The notes under the pieces: model-generated
The model's database searches: none
The model's input: only the letters and a program-made list of their open reading frames with translations
Told to the model about the DNA's origin: nothing
Translations under genes and position numbers: made by a program
Shown: positions 21,497-35,112 of the stretch, piece by piece
How positions within the stretch are numbered: the first letter of the stretch is position 1
Layout: every line of letters starts with the position of its first letter
Source of the DNA: Bimastos eiseni
Taxonomy: Eukaryota > Annelida > Clitellata > Crassiclitellata > Lumbricidae
DNA length: 64,000 nucleotides
Assembly: GCA_959347315.1 (NCBI GenBank)
Contig: OY365811.1
Span: 34,632,410 to 34,696,409 of the forward strand
Direction of reading: 5' to 3'

Positions 21497-24400
21497 TTCC
21501 TGAGGACCAGGATGTCACTTTATTCATTGTATAGCCGATCACAGACATTGCTCGCAATGAACCAGAAAAGACGATCACTGATTGGCTGCCACGTTGCAGT
21601 CTCATCTCCCTTCCATATTAGTCTCAACGTCAACCGGATATTTCAGAGCAAGGACCTAAGATTAGAATGAGTATTTTAAATTGTATGCAAGCATGAAGAG
21701 GGAGTCATTGACTCGAGAGTACAGGGAAGGTGACTCAAGCAGCTGTCTAGCGTAGGCCTACTGACTGAAGAGGAGAGCGACGACCTTTAGGAAGATCAAT
21801 GAGGAGGAATTACAATAATCAATTCAAGGACATATAGATCATGAACAAAAGCAGTGTATAAGAGTGTTTGTCTGTCTGTGCGTGTATGTATGTAGGCCTA
21901 TGTATGTATGTAGACCCTGTATACATGAAAACCTAGAAATGCACTGTATTCATTAATATATATAGATATATAAGCTATTATATTTAGATTGTTAGATCTT
22001 TAAACGAGCAACAAACGTGACGACTCTTGCATAGGCTAGTTAAATTGCTCATCACGTCATCTAGGTCTATAAATTATTTTTGTATGAGATACGCAACATA
22101 TATAAAACGATGACCCGATGCTCCGTCATCATTAATTTTGACCCCAATTTTCATATTCAAATGTGAACATGAAAGACTATTTCAGCTGTACAGGATACGG
22201 GATTGAACCCCTGGTGTTCTATGATTCGATAACAGCTCTGAATATCATTGCACGAACCTTTCTAAAGACAATTTCTAGAAAATGCACGAATAGTAAACAC
22301 CACATTTCAGTGCAGCTATCTTGATAATGTCTTGTCTTTCACCGGATATGGATTTTGCAACGTCACTCTTATCTCTGCCGTAAACCTGCCGCCATTTTTA
22401 TTTCGATTTTGTCTTCCGTTTCGCCAATAAGGATTTTTTTTATAGTGCTACGATACTTTCGCAAAAAGGCCTATCGTGGCAGAAACACAAGGCAGGGCAT
22501 ATTGCAATCACTTAGCAGGCAAATATTTACACGGCATCGGAGACCAGTTTGGGCGACAGCTTGCTGCAGATGGTTGCAATTTGAGGCGTTTTTCTCGGTG
22601 GGACCTTCCCGAAACTGACTATACGCGCAGATCAACCTGACGGTAGACCCATATCGAGCGGTACTTTGTATTCGCATTGCAACTCGTCTGCACTGTTTCG
22701 TTGCATATTATTTTTTTCCGGCTTGGACGACAGATCTAATGACAGAAACCGGAATTTCATATTGGGAAGAGATCGATCGGTTTCGGAACGACGTTCCTCG
22801 GATCGCTTACTTGTAATGTATTGCCTGCTTTTTTATTTATACATTCGGGCCTCTTGTTCTGCTCCTTATATAATTTCTTTTATATTCTGTGCGTTATGGT
22901 TACATGTGCATTCTGGCGTAAAGTTTCGGCCGTTGTGTTAATGCATAGTCTGTTTCAATAAACGGTGCGTGTTTCGAAAGAGCTTTGAATTGGGTAGTCA
23001 AAGCGTTTGTGTGCGGAGATAGAAATTGCGTTGGAAAACCCAATCGTGCGAAAAGAATTGACGAACTGACAGGAAGTCTGAACAGAGAGGGCAATTTGTA
23101 GTTAAGGGCAGTTGGTAGGGAAACATGCATAGTGCACTGCATACGCATATAAAAATTTTCCGTTGGATCATGTAGGCCTCTAGAGGACCTATACTCTATA
23201 GAGACGGATGCGCCTTTGTGGCGCTCCCGTTGGGTGCCAAGTAACAAGAAACATTTACATGTGTATATGCCCAATCATATATGCCTGCACAGACATGAGT
23301 CGCATACATGCATATATACATAATCATATATACATACTGATAAATACACATACGTGTATTTTATAATAGTCTATGTATACACAAGCTTTGTCAAGCATAT
23401 AGTTTTACATTATCATAGGCTACATGCTCGTTGGTCCTAAATACACACAAATATATGCATCGACACATATATTATATTTGTTTGTTTGCATGAAAAAAGT
23501 ATATCTATATACATTATACATGTATATATCTATGCATGGTACACGGATATACATAGTCTACATGCACGTATATACAGTTTTATGAAGTCAAACGATGTAA
23601 AGCTGAACCCAGACAAGGCCTAAGGTAAATTTATTTTGGTACAGTAATTAACAGACCTACACAATACAAACGTGTATTATGCAGCCATGTGGAACTCGAT
23701 GATTCGACCATAAAATTTAACCAGTGCTATGATGCACACGAACTCCGCCGCTGCAAAACTCAGGCATTGCCAGTCCCAAGCCTGGAAAAGGAGGAGGGCG
23801 ATGCTAATGATCTATGTTACCACACAGTGTCGTTAAACTGCAACTACCGATGTTACACAGGTTAACTTCGTACAGTAAGGCATAAACCTATAGAGCAGTC
23901 CCTCGAGCAAGCCACGAGACAGCCGTGGATAGTCCCTATATAATGCTTATGACTTCATTTTCTTAGTCCCGGCATACGTATGCGGGTGGCCAATCCTTTC
24001 CTCTTCCCACCTAGAGTGTACGGTCATCACCGTGTTGGCTATATATATAGAGAGGGACCAGATGGAGCAGAAATCTCGGGCCAAATTTTTTCTCAGGCAA
24101 GATTGAACCCTGGCATCTCAACTGACAGTTCAGCACGCAATCGGGCGCCACATCAACCACCATTTTAAGTGCAAGGTGTAGCTACTGGTCTAAACGGACC
24201 CAGGAATCGTTTGCGCCATCGCCATATGACCCCAGATTGCAACCAAATCTAAGTGTACATGGGTACTACATGTCCATTTTATCAGTCTACACCCCGTGCG
24301 TTTTGTTTGCCGCAACCGACGGCGACCAACGTAGATCAGCCACGGGAAAGAGACGATTACAGTTAAAGCAGTCACGTCGTCGTCGTCGTCGCTCGACCGT

Positions 24401-25100
24401 TTTTCTGGAATTGACGTCCAAATGACGTCACTTCTCCATCGGTTCAGAATTCCACTAAAAGCACAATTTTCGTCGAAGCGTGTTGACGAGATTTCGCGAA
24501 TCTGCCCAGGCTGAGAGCGCTGGAAAGCTGAAATACATAATTTTTTATTGAATAATAATAGGAATAATGGTAGTAACAGCAGAAATGGGAATAATGACAA
24601 TAATAGCAATGACGACCACGGCGAAGAGGATAACAACAAAATAATTATTCCTGGGAATTTTTTTAAAATTTCTGTGGAGTATGAGATACCCCTAGTAAAG
24701 AACAATGCTAATCCAAAAGCAACAATAACAATTATTGAGGAGTCTCGAATAAAAGTATTAATATAAAATGTACACCGGATATATAGACTGTTTGCACTCT
24801 TCTAGTGCCAATCCCAAGCAAGCACGAAACCAAAAACATGGCGTAGTTTTAAGACATTGTTAGATCTTCGTCTTGAATACACGTCTGGAGACATGCTGCG
24901 CCTACTTAACTACACCAGCGGCAACATGTATAGCCTACAGCAAGCTTAGCAACATTTCTTTCCTCGCCGCGTACTAGTAATAGGACAGACCAGTGAGACC
25001 ACCATACCACACCTTCCATGACATGAAATTGGTCATGAAGAACTTTGCGGACCTTAACCAATAACTCATCTCAGAGTCTCTTTTATCACTATAGGAGCAT
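21497..25100. other. Intergenic DNA, no gene recognised
   Basis: Two weak tRNA-like B boxes on the minus strand, near 22205-22220 (GGGGTTCAATCCCG) and 24100-24115 (AGGGTTCAATCTTG), may be decayed SINE heads; no intact cloverleaf was found. ACATAT-rich stretches lie at 23280-23580 and (AAT)-rich stretches at about 24545-24610. Confidence 0.45.
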
Positions 25101-25315
25101 GATATATTGATATATATTGATATATATTGATATATATTGATATATATATTGATATATATTGATATATATAAATATATATAAATATATATAAATATATGTG
25201 TATAAGAATATATAGTGTGTGTGCGTGTGCGCGTCCGTGCGTGTGTGTGTATGTGTGCGTGCGTGCGTGTGTGCGTGCGAGCGTGTATGTGTGTGCGCCT
25301 GTATGTATGTGTGTG
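25101..25315. repeat. (ATTGATATAT)n array then GT-rich microsatellite
   Basis: About eight units of ATTGATATAT change into ATATAAATATATA words (to about 25198). A TGTGCGTGC-rich stretch follows to 25315. Confidence 0.92.
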
Positions 25316-25901
25316 ATGGTGCTAGTGTGGTAGATTGCGCAGCAAAATAAAGTAATGCCTACACTTATATATGGACTCGAACGACACTTTCTCGATCGTA
25401 ACACTAAGTAAGTGGGCAACGGAACGACTTCAGAAGACGATAACCAGTTTTCAAAGATAAAAAAAAGATTAAATAATTGAAAACAGAACGACAATTATAA
25501 ACTTACATAAACTAGAAGGCTGCTCCGTGAAACTAATCGACTTACAAGAATAATTGAGGTTGTCGGCCATTATATATGTGAATCTGGCCAACTCCACTCG
25601 ACTCAGAATACACCAGATGCGGCACTATATAAATACCTCAGGCGTCGGCCAATAGCAATGCTAATTGCCGATCACGTGAAATAAACGCGATAACCTAATG
25701 CTCCACCCCGTTCAGTAGTGACGAAGTTATCTTGGCAGATCCCGTAACAGCCTTCAAATTCATGGGGGTTCGCAGTAGGGAGCAGAAGGACATTTGTTCC
25801 ACTCTGACGTTGTGCATATATCAACAAAAAACGCTATAAATATTTATTAGGATCATTGCACACAAGATTTCAATGCAAAGTAACACTAGTTAATTAATTT
25901 A
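25316..25901. other. Intergenic DNA
   Basis: Nothing recognised. The segment near 25500-25600 resembles 26750-26850 (for example CCACTCGACTCA and GGCTGCTMCGYRAAAC), an apparent short dispersed duplication. Confidence 0.45.
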
Positions 25902-26102
25902 GGCGGTACTCCAGTTTTAATTCACCGCCAAAAATGTCTTCAATTTTAATTCACCGCGCCGCAAAAGACGTGTGGCGCTATTACAGTCACTACAGTAGAT
26001 CTACTGTAGGCAAACGCACATAAACTCGTCAGCGGTTAACTAAACTTTACATGCAAGTTGGTTTCAATGCGTTGCGGTGAATTAAAATTGAAGTACCATT
26101 TA
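25902..26102. mobile_element. Short MITE-like hairpin element, about 200 bp
   Basis: The left arm (25902-25929, GGCGGTACTCCAGTTTTAAT then TCACCGCC) is the inverse of the right arm (26074-26102, GCGGTGAATTAAAATTGAAG then TACC) with few mismatches. A second inner copy of the left motif, CTTCAATTTTAATTCACCGC, lies at 25939-25958. A perfect 20-base palindrome sits at 25990-26009. There is no coding capacity. The pattern suits a MITE or another foldback element; target duplications were not evident. Confidence 0.5.
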
Positions 26103-26870
26103 GGCCTGTCCTGGATCATCATTTATGTCATAAGTTCGCAGTTTCGATTTTGGAAAAAAACACGTTCAAATGTAGTTGAAATCAGCAGCACCATAATGTT
26201 TGTCCCATATCATGTCAAATGCTTCCACAAGGGCTATCTGGTATAGTTTAACCCCGCAAAACACCCTAATCACCGAGAGTGACGCAATCGATTGCCTTCG
26301 GCACCCTCGTTAGTCACCCTTCCAACAATATGCTCGTCCAAAAAAATCTTTGGACGCCCATATCCAAAATAAGACGACAGGGGCTGCATCACCTGACATC
26401 ATTCGGCAGCATGCCAGCCCATGACCCTCGAAAAAGCCGTCGAGCTAAATTAATCTGTTTGCTGGGAATATTTGCGTCGCAAACGCGGCATCCATCAACC
26501 CTTTAAAACCGTCAGATTACATGGTCCTGCAGCAGAGCAAATATGTCCATCATTGTCACCCAACGAAGACCTGCCATCATTAAACACATCGGCGTATTTG
26601 CACAGCAGACAACACAAGCCCTTCCATAGCACATGTTCGATCAGCTCATTTATACATGAATAAATACATATATATTACTTACATACATATAATAAGCATC
26701 TACATATATAGAAATATATACTTGAAATTAGATCGACAAGTATAAAGTAAAAAGAAATTGAAGGCTGCTACGCAAAACAAATCGACAAACCAGAATAATA
26801 TAAGTCGTCAGCCATTCTATGAACATCTGGAAAACCCCACTCGACTCATAATATGCATTGACACACATAT
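26103..26870. other. Intergenic DNA
   Basis: No gene recognised. Confidence 0.4.
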
Positions 26871-27125
26871 AAATATATTTGTATATAATGTGCAAAAGAT
26901 TACAAACATTCACACATGAGTGCATGGACACATACATACATATGCATGGACATGCATACATACATACCTACATGCAAACATACACAGGTAAATACAACAT
27001 ACGTGCATACATATGCATGCACACACATACACATATCAAAAATATGCAAATACATATACACAAGCGTGCATACATACATCCCTGCATAGGTATACATACA
27101 CACATACATACGTACATACAATGAA
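26871..27125. repeat. Degenerate CATA-rich microsatellite
   Basis: Repeated CATACATA and CATGCA words with many substitutions, open on several frames only because of low complexity. Confidence 0.85.
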
Positions 27126-27580
27126 TTGATAAGTTGCATGTGTTATGCATACATACCCACATACATAGATTCACGTATATTAGTCTGTTAGCTTCTTCGG
27201 CACCAAGTTCCTCGTTCGTTCGACAGGTGGCGGGGGACACCCAATGAGGGGGGTAGATAATGTGGGGGGGTCAAACGTATAACGTGTCCCCTATTTATAA
27301 AAGGTGGGGGGGGGGCTTGTTCCCTCGACCTCCCCCATGGATCGCCGCCACTTTCCTCCTCGTCATCCTGTGAGATAGAATTGAGGACGATCTCTATAGA
27401 CGAACGAGAATCATTTGCGAGCTAATTGCATTGAAATGGCGAATTAACTAAAGTCCTGGCTGTATCCGGTCTCCATCTTCCTCTTACGAATCGCTCTTAA
27501 CTGCGATTGGCCATCAGAGCCCAGTTGCAATTCTGAGAGGATCTGGAGAACCGTGAATCCCATGAAACAGACCGACGATG

Positions 27581-27622
<42 letters not shown>

Positions 27623-28212
27623 CATAGGTGGTGATGAGCCTGGTGATGAACCTGATTCAGTCCGTATAGGTCGACCTGGGAGGAGAACAGATCGAGGGGT
27701 GGCAATGGACAGCGAGGTGCATTAGGTCGACAGTTATATTGCTATCGTGTGGACCAGGGAGGTCGAAATGGGCAATTCTGAGTCTATCGACCTCGATTTT
27801 ATTTATGAAGCGTCTTTTAAACTGAATTTCTTCGTCTGTCTGCAGAAGCGCAGCTAGGAAACAATTCCGGGGTCCACAGAAAAAATAATTTGAAAGCTTC
27901 GGCTATTATTTATTGAGGACCCATAAATACACGTAGGGCCTACGCCCTTACTTGTTTGCCCTTTTTCTTCCCCTTCGCTCGTATTAGGTTGTGTTGCGTT
28001 TCTTTTATATATTTATGCACGTGTTCGCTACTAGACAATATAGACGTAATAATGCAGGTTGCGAATCGAGACAGAATGGAAATCCTATAACATAAACTGT
28101 AGTAGCTAATGATGGCTATAGCAGTATAAGTATTCTAATGGTTTGATTGTATGCATACTGGGTTTTGGGTGTAATGAACAGTTTATGATATGACTTGAAC
28201 TTACCAACCGAA
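27126..28212. other. Intergenic DNA with a (TA)n run and G-runs
   Basis: Contains G-rich runs near 27240-27320 (up to about ten Gs) and a perfect (TA)18 at 27582-27617. No gene recognised. Confidence 0.5.
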
Positions 28213-28223
28213 TTAATAATAAC

Positions 28224-28262
<39 letters not shown>

Positions 28263-28589
28263 TAATAACGAGCGCTGCAACCCACGATCCAATGGAGACG
28301 TCATTTCTGTTCCAACGTATCTCGGTTGTTCTTCAGCGTGGGAACGCCGTCTGCCTCTTCGGGACATTGCCACCACTCACTTAGCTCGCCCACATGGGCG
28401 ATAACAGCATAATATAATAATAATATTAATAATAATAATAGTAATAATAATAATAATATAGTAATAATAATAATAACAGCAACATAATATATAATGACTT
28501 GTTTGCTGACTCAGCTTGAGTTATTTCAGATGACCTCAAGTAGATGTACAATACGATTTTAAAACACGAAAGTCATTTTAATAATAAAT

Positions 28590-28623
<34 letters not shown>

Positions 28624-28630
28624 GTTAATA
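28213..28630. repeat. Cluster of (AAT)n microsatellites
   Basis: (AAT)n runs at about 28213-28270, 28412-28480 and 28575-28620, separated by unique DNA. Confidence 0.9.
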
Positions 28631-28754
28631 ATAATTTTCGTTTATTTTGTAACTGACAAAACGCAGTACGATTACACTCCATGCACTATATGATGATCTA
28701 TGTGAGCAGCCATGCAAGGCACCCATCACGTGATAGATATAATTTCAATTTAAC

Positions 28755-28835
28755 AAGCGTCGCAGGTATACGGGAATCGAACTCAGTTCCTCAGCTCTGC
28801 GCCGCAGTGTGTTATCCATTACTCTACAGACTTCA
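28755..28835 (-). repeat. tRNA-Arg-like relic (minus strand)
   Basis: The minus strand shows GAGTAATGGATAACACACTG, close to an Arg-tRNA A box, and GAGTTCGATTCCCG, a good B box, at a typical spacing. The acceptor-stem ends do not pair convincingly and the anticodon arm is disturbed. A SINE head or tRNA pseudogene is more likely than a working tRNA. Confidence 0.4.
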
Positions 28836-29160
28836 TGTACATGTAGGTTTATGGATTTGTACGGGTTCAGAATCAGTATACTTGTATGAGCACAAGAAAT
28901 GCAAATGGAATACTGTTGTAGAATTCGATGCGGCTGTTTCTTAGTAGTATATAGTTGTTGCAGTAGTGGTAGCAGTGGTAGAGTTAGATTGAGACATTTG
29001 TACGTATAATATACGTACAAATATACTGATATTATCAGGTAAGAAATAGTTGCTGAGCTATATCACTCATAGGATATATTTATTGAGGCGATAATTAACT
29101 AACAAACTCCCGATCTGTTTCGAAATCTATCCTAATTATTTGCTGACGACACCTACTTCA
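28836..29160. other. Intergenic DNA
   Basis: Nothing recognised. Confidence 0.35.
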
Positions 29161-29238
29161 ATTCCAACTTCCACTTAAACTCCCACTCCCACTTTCACTT
29201 CCACTTCCACTCCCACTCCCACTTCTACTTCCACTCAC
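29161..29238. repeat. (TTCCAC/TCCCAC)n hexamer minisatellite
   Basis: About twelve six-base units alternating TTCCAC and TCCCAC, with some TTTCAC. Confidence 0.85.
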
Positions 29239-29814
29239 AGATATCTATGTCTAGTATATGCTGTCTTTTGTACTGGAAGGGTAGACGCTTGTTGCCGTCT
29301 TCTGGCCATGGTGCCATGGTTAGTGGTGTATGAGCAGGCAGCTTCTGACTCTTTGTGGATTTTAAAAGACCGTTCTTCAGCACGTGGTGTTCTTTTAAGT
29401 TTTGTCGATTGTATGTTATAAGTTACCGAACGTAATTTTTACAGAAATTGAGTTTAAGGCATATATCTTCGCAGAGAATGAATTTCTTGATTTATCTCAG
29501 AGTCTGCAATAGAGTCCTCTGATTAGGTTGCATCGTGAGAGGCGCTTTATACAATCCGTAAAATAATATGCTAGAATAGGACGATATATTATCGTCAGAG
29601 GTCGGATCGCTTAGGATCTTAACATAATCGTCCGGTTGGCCTTCTTCGGGTAGGCCTACTGTGTGTTTCAACCACTCAACAGCGAAATCCCGTTGTTTTT
29701 CTCGCTCCATCGTTTTTAAGCGTCAACTTCCTCTTTCATTCCCTTGCCACCTGTTTTATCCTTTCAACCTGTCAGCCATAGGGTCAGCGTTGACCCCTCT
29801 CTCCCCTTTGTCAG
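29239..29814. other. Intergenic DNA
   Basis: Nothing recognised. Confidence 0.35.
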
Positions 29815-30012
29815 TCAGACAGACAGTCAGTCAGTCTGTCTCTCTGTCTCCGTTTCTGTCTCTGTCTCTCTTTCTCTCTCTGTACATATATCTCTCCTTC
29901 TCTCTGTCTGTCTCTGTCTCTGTATGTCTCTGGCTTTCTATCTGTCTCTGTATCTGTCTCTGTCTGTCTATTTCTGTCTGTCTTTCTCTCTCTTTCTCTC
30001 TGTGTCTCTTTC
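29815..30012. repeat. (TCTG/TCTC)n pyrimidine microsatellite
   Basis: Alternating TCTG, TCTC and TTTC words. A smaller related tract lies at about 30900-30975. Confidence 0.93.
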
Positions 30013-30571
30013 TGGAACCATTCCTCTTCCCTTGCTCCCTTGCCAATCACAACAGACAGTTCTCTGTTTATTCATTGGTTATTTCCTGCCACCTGCCCAT
30101 CTCTTCACGTGTTAGTCTTCTCTTTCTCGTCAGTCATGCTGGTCAGTCTTTCTGGTCAGTCTTTATGGTCATTGCGTCGTCTGCTGTCCATTCATTCGCA
30201 TCTGTCAGTCTGGTTTTAAATTTCTAATGGCGTGCCGTGGTATTCTATCAGTCCTAAAAGCAATTCCTAGGATTGAATTTATGTATACAGGCATTGAGTA
30301 TTCGGAATATAAGCCAATTCTATTCTCCGTCGTGTAAATCATGCCCGAGGAATAAAAACTCACAGGTTTAAGGTATCATTCAAAAATGTGAAGTAATTGG
30401 TACACTTGTGCTGTAATCAAGATCCAAGACCAGAAATAGCTGGTACTTCTATCCTATTTCTCGTTGCTATAAGCTCTCCTGCCGGTTTTTCTTTTCATCC
30501 AGGAAGGTGCAATACAATACAGTAAAACTGCAATTTGTTACTCTATTTGATGCTCTATGATCTTAAAATCA

Positions 30572-30672
30572 GTTCAGAAGTGCACACACACGCCTCGTAC
30601 TGCAAAGTACTCGACGAGGGTCGAGCCCGCACTCTCCACGTTACGGACCGACCGCTCTAACCAATCGGCCAC
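30572..30672 (-). mobile_element. tRNA-derived SINE, family A, copy 3, internally deleted
   Basis: On the minus strand, TGGCCGATTGGTTAGAGCGG and GGGCTCGACCCTCG correspond to the A and B boxes of copies 1 and 2, followed by TGCAGTACGAGGCGTGTGTG and GCACTTCTGAAC. Much of the middle and the A-rich end are missing compared with copies 1 and 2. Confidence 0.75.
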
Positions 30673-32329
30673 ACTTATACTTGGCTAAGATTCACCTCAC
30701 TTTCGCATTGCTTAGGACGTCATCCTTCTTCTCTGTCGTGTCCTTTAGCGGCGACACTGTGTCAAGCAATTCTAAGGCGGATACTATCTTATGAGGATAC
30801 TCTATTCAGAGGATACTCTATTTAGTGACACCGGAATTCACAATTTCGCACGGTGATTTACTGTGTAGGCCCCTATCTTTCGCTTGCCCCTTTCTGTTAC
30901 TCTGTGTCTGTCTCTGCCTGTCTGTCTCTGTCTTTCTCGCTCTCTTTGTCGCTACCTCTCTATATGCTTCTCTCTCCTTACAACAAGTGTAATATCATTA
31001 TGTCATTCTGCAGCGCTGATGTATGGAGACTTTGTCATTTGATCCAAACTAAAGTTTCAGACAGGCTTTTAGGTTTGCGCTTTCTAACTATAATCATTCA
31101 AACTTGCACGATTTCGCTAGACAGAATATTCAGATATGGGCCTACAGTATAATTTGACTAAGCTAACATAACTGTTGACTGTCGTTATATAACTAGAATC
31201 TACAATTACCAATTACATAAATTTGATATTTTCAAAAGTGCAATTGGAATAATAACGCAGGTATCACCAAACACACATGCGAGCCGGTTCTTATAGATTT
31301 AAAATCTTTAGAATTAGAATTTTCAAGATTATTTTAGAAATACACGAATTTATGTCAAATAGAACGTAAAATTACTACACTCGGTGCTTGTTGACTACTT
31401 CAATATAACATCGGATACTCTTATAGGCCTACCTATTCAACTATAGAGGAGTTGAATCTTACCTAGGAGTCTGCACCAACATTGATAAATACACTATAAT
31501 TAGCCTATAATTTGAGAGCCACCAAATAAATCCTCGGTATCGAACAACACGGGGTCTTATAATCTTTCTGGGCGTTCCGTTTGTTTCCCAAATGGCAATC
31601 ACGATAATAATTTTTCATTTATCTAATTGAACATTTTTAAAACACCTCTCAAAATCAGTGTCTCTCCCGACCCAGGTCGGCGACTACGTGGGTGGAAAAT
31701 AGGAAATTCCGAAACTGATCAGGAAATTGCATGTCGTTGATTAAAACTGGGAAAACGTAATTAAAAAAAAATTCGATTCAATATTAATCTAATATATTCG
31801 TTATTCTTTTGTGGCTATTTTTGAATGCTTGCTTCATAACTATTAATCTGCATGGTAGCGAGTGGTCTGAGAAGAGATACAAGAACCTTGCTGCGCTGCA
31901 CACATTTATAGATTTTGTCTATAGAGAGCGGCAGACAAGCAAACATTCAGACAGACAGAAACACAGAGAGAGGGAGAGAGGAAGAGAAGTAAAAATGATG
32001 GACCCACATAGCTATATATAGACTATTGTGTACGTGTCGTCCTAAATATAATGGTGGTAAACGAGTCTCAATACTTGACTTCCGGAATCGCATTTACATG
32101 TAGGGTCCACTGTTACCTGCTAGAGACAGATCACTCATGTGACCGCCGCAGGTCTAACTGTGGCAACGGCTGAGAGCAGAAACACAAGGACACAAGTGTT
32201 TCATTGCGAGCAGCTTTACGAGTCGTCTGCATGCACTAAAGCTACAAACTCTCCGAGGCGATAAATAACCATTAGGTCTTATACTCCCTCGCTCATTCCC
32301 TGCAGGACTTCAGCATAGACCTTAACTGA
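30673..32329. other. Intergenic DNA, no gene recognised
   Basis: Apart from the TCTG tract at about 30900-30975 nothing was recognised. Confidence 0.45.
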
Positions 32330-32372
32330 ACACATGCACATATGTATACATATGTATACATATGTATACATA
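32330..32372. repeat. (CATATGTATA)n short tandem repeat
   Basis: Three to four copies of the 10-base unit CATATGTATA. Confidence 0.85.
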
Positions 32373-33436
32373 ACATACATAATAAATACATGATTATATA
32401 TAGTGTCTTATTTACCGGGAGGTTCGGGAGCTGGACCCTGGTTCTTTTTTATCCATGCTTCTAGCCTTTCACCGACCCCGCCGGGGGTCGGCTTCACCCC
32501 TCAAATTCACTACCCACAGTCCTACGCCGAACGAATCCATAATGATGATATTAATAGCCTCCATTCTGACCAACCGTTCTGATGTGGGTTGACTGCTGCT
32601 ATTATAAGTTAATTGTATTGAACGTTTTCGGGTATACTTTTGCGTGACTTAATCTCAGTTTGTGAGCCTGCGTTTTGCACTTGTATTTCGTCTTTCAGTG
32701 TTATTAAGTCACGCCTGACGCCTACGCGCTCTTGCCGTTTGTTGTCTGCATTATAAGTACTTAGAGGATCACGCGAAGAAATTTGCGCACCGTATATACA
32801 AGAGATGGAAACGGTGCAAGCGGATCGGCATGGTCACGTGACGAGGCTCGACGCTGGAACCGACATAACAGCTAGCACACTTAGTGACGACTGTGCTTCC
32901 GTGTCCGGTATACCAAGGTCACTCCAAACCCGAACACAAGTCTACTGTGAATCGATGTCAAAACTTTATATCACCGATCACGGAATCTTTGGAATACTAG
33001 ACATTGGAAAGAACTGACAGGCTTTCGTCATGGTAGGCCTATCTGACTAATATTGGCCCCACTCATTTGTGTTTGCTGATCTAGTCAACATGTGGATGAC
33101 GTCCGCGACAATAGGCCTACCATTACAACTGAAAAAAGCAATGATCTGCCTGGTGACCAAGGTAGCCTCTCCGTTAATTCCATCAGACTATAGACCTGGT
33201 CTATGACCCCGACCTCTCCAGGTTAGTCGAGAGGTAACTGGAGAAGCGATACATATCTATTATTAAATATCGAGCGTTTGATTACCAATATGTTCGAATC
33301 GAGATTGTTGGGCTTACCTTTCTTCACTGAAGCATGCAGCTATCAGAAGTCACAATCTCCAACCAAGACGTCATTGGTGAACAATGAAGTACTATCTGAC
33401 TTTTTTACTCCTGTTCCTTTTTTTAGAGATCGGATC

Positions 33437-33478
<42 letters not shown>

Positions 33479-34584
33479 GCCACACGTTAAATTCACGTAT
33501 AAATCTATATTATGCATATGAATGCGCCGCTTGGACATGCATCGCATCCGGAACTTCGTTGGTTGTCTCCGTTGGGATTGCAATAAATAACTACAGTAGG
33601 TGTTGATGAATACTGAATCTTAACCTTTGCAACAGGATTGAAGCATTTGTCATTTATCAGCTACGTTTCATTATTCTGCAACATCGATTTCGTAAAAAAC
33701 TGCCCAGTTTATCATCTTGCGAGGGATAGAAGCTGCGATAGAAGGATGTGAGCCTATAATATGCGGTCACTGACGATCAAGGAATTTGTTGCGCATCAGC
33801 AGCAAAATTTGTCTTTTTAATGCACGCGTCACTGTGTGACATTGTGTCATGCTACAGACTGTATTGCATTGCATTTACAGATTTCCATAGCGTCTCACGC
33901 AGTAGAACCTAAACAGCAGCGCTCCCAATGCGAAATCCCCGCTAGAAAAGAAGTCTTACGGACACAGCCATTAACAGAAGCATTGCCCTCTACTAAAAAA
34001 AGCGAATGAGATAGGGAAGATCGTTCTAAAGCAATGGGCCAACAGACAACACACGAGGCTGTACAAGGCTCCAAGGTACCAAGAGGTCATGTTGGTCTAA
34101 AGAAGAATGTGTTGTAAACAGCGAATAAAAGTCATTCGACTCGATTAGAAATGAGACACAAATCCATTAACATCAGTTAAGACCAATGGCAGACGAATTT
34201 ATCAACCTTGTTGACCACTGTTTCTGATCTAGCGTGGAAATGGCGAAATGACAGGGCCGCAGTCAGTGCCCTTCAGTTCCAACGCCCCATCCCCTAGCAA
34301 AGCGTGGTCCTCTGGGAGGCCGACAATGTGGCCCTCAAAACAGTCGATAAAACTGTGTTAGTGTCACTGCTGCGAATGACTCTGGGGTCGTTCTGCCCAG
34401 CTGTGCCCCCTCAGCAGATCCTATATTAAAGCTGAAGGTTCCTCACCCATATACTGAAGAAAAACACGGACCACAGCAGAGGGAATGCACCACGGAAGGG
34501 TATATATAGAATAGGTGGGAGGTGACCCCAAATTGAAGTCATAGGGACGTCGATATATATGTATTCCTGTATGTGAATGCATGA
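32373..34584. other. Intergenic DNA with a (TA)n run
   Basis: Contains (TA)18 at 33440-33475 and no recognisable gene. Confidence 0.45.
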
Positions 34585-35112
34585 GCATTTATGTATGTAT
34601 GTATGTATGTATATATGTATGTATGTATATATGTATGTATGTATACATGTATGTATGTATGTAAGTATGTATGTATGCATGTATGAATGTATGTATGTAT
34701 GTATGTATGTATGTATGTATGTATGTATGTATGCATATATGTACGTATGTATGTATGTATGTATGCATGTATATATGTATGTATATGCGTATATATATAC
34801 GTATGTATGCATGTTGTCTATGTATGCATGTATGTATGTATGCATGCATGTATGTATGTGTGTATGTATGTATGCATGTATGTATGTATGTATGTATGTA
34901 TGTATGTATGCATGTTGTCTATGTATGTATGTATGTATGTATGTATGTATGTATGCATGCATGTATGTATGTATGTATGCATGTATGTATGTATGTATAT
35001 ATGTATGTATGCATGTTGTCTATGTATGTATGTATGTATGTATGTATGTATGCATGTGTGTATGCATGTATGTATGCATGTATATATGAATGTATGTATG
35101 TATATATGCATA
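34585..35112. repeat. (GTAT)n array with a 101-bp higher-order period
   Basis: GTAT repeats interrupted by GCAT and GTATAT variants. The marker GCATGTTGTCTATGTATG occurs at 34809, 34910 and 35011, exactly 101 bases apart, so parts of the array were duplicated as larger blocks. Tyr/Cys/Met-rich or Ile/His/Thr-rich frames on both strands are artefacts. Confidence 0.95.

Noticed and set aside
24190..24705. A 171-codon minus-strand frame beginning with a Leu/Ser-rich stretch
   Set aside because: The apparent hydrophobic segment comes from an AAT/AAC-rich low-complexity run; the rest has no domain.
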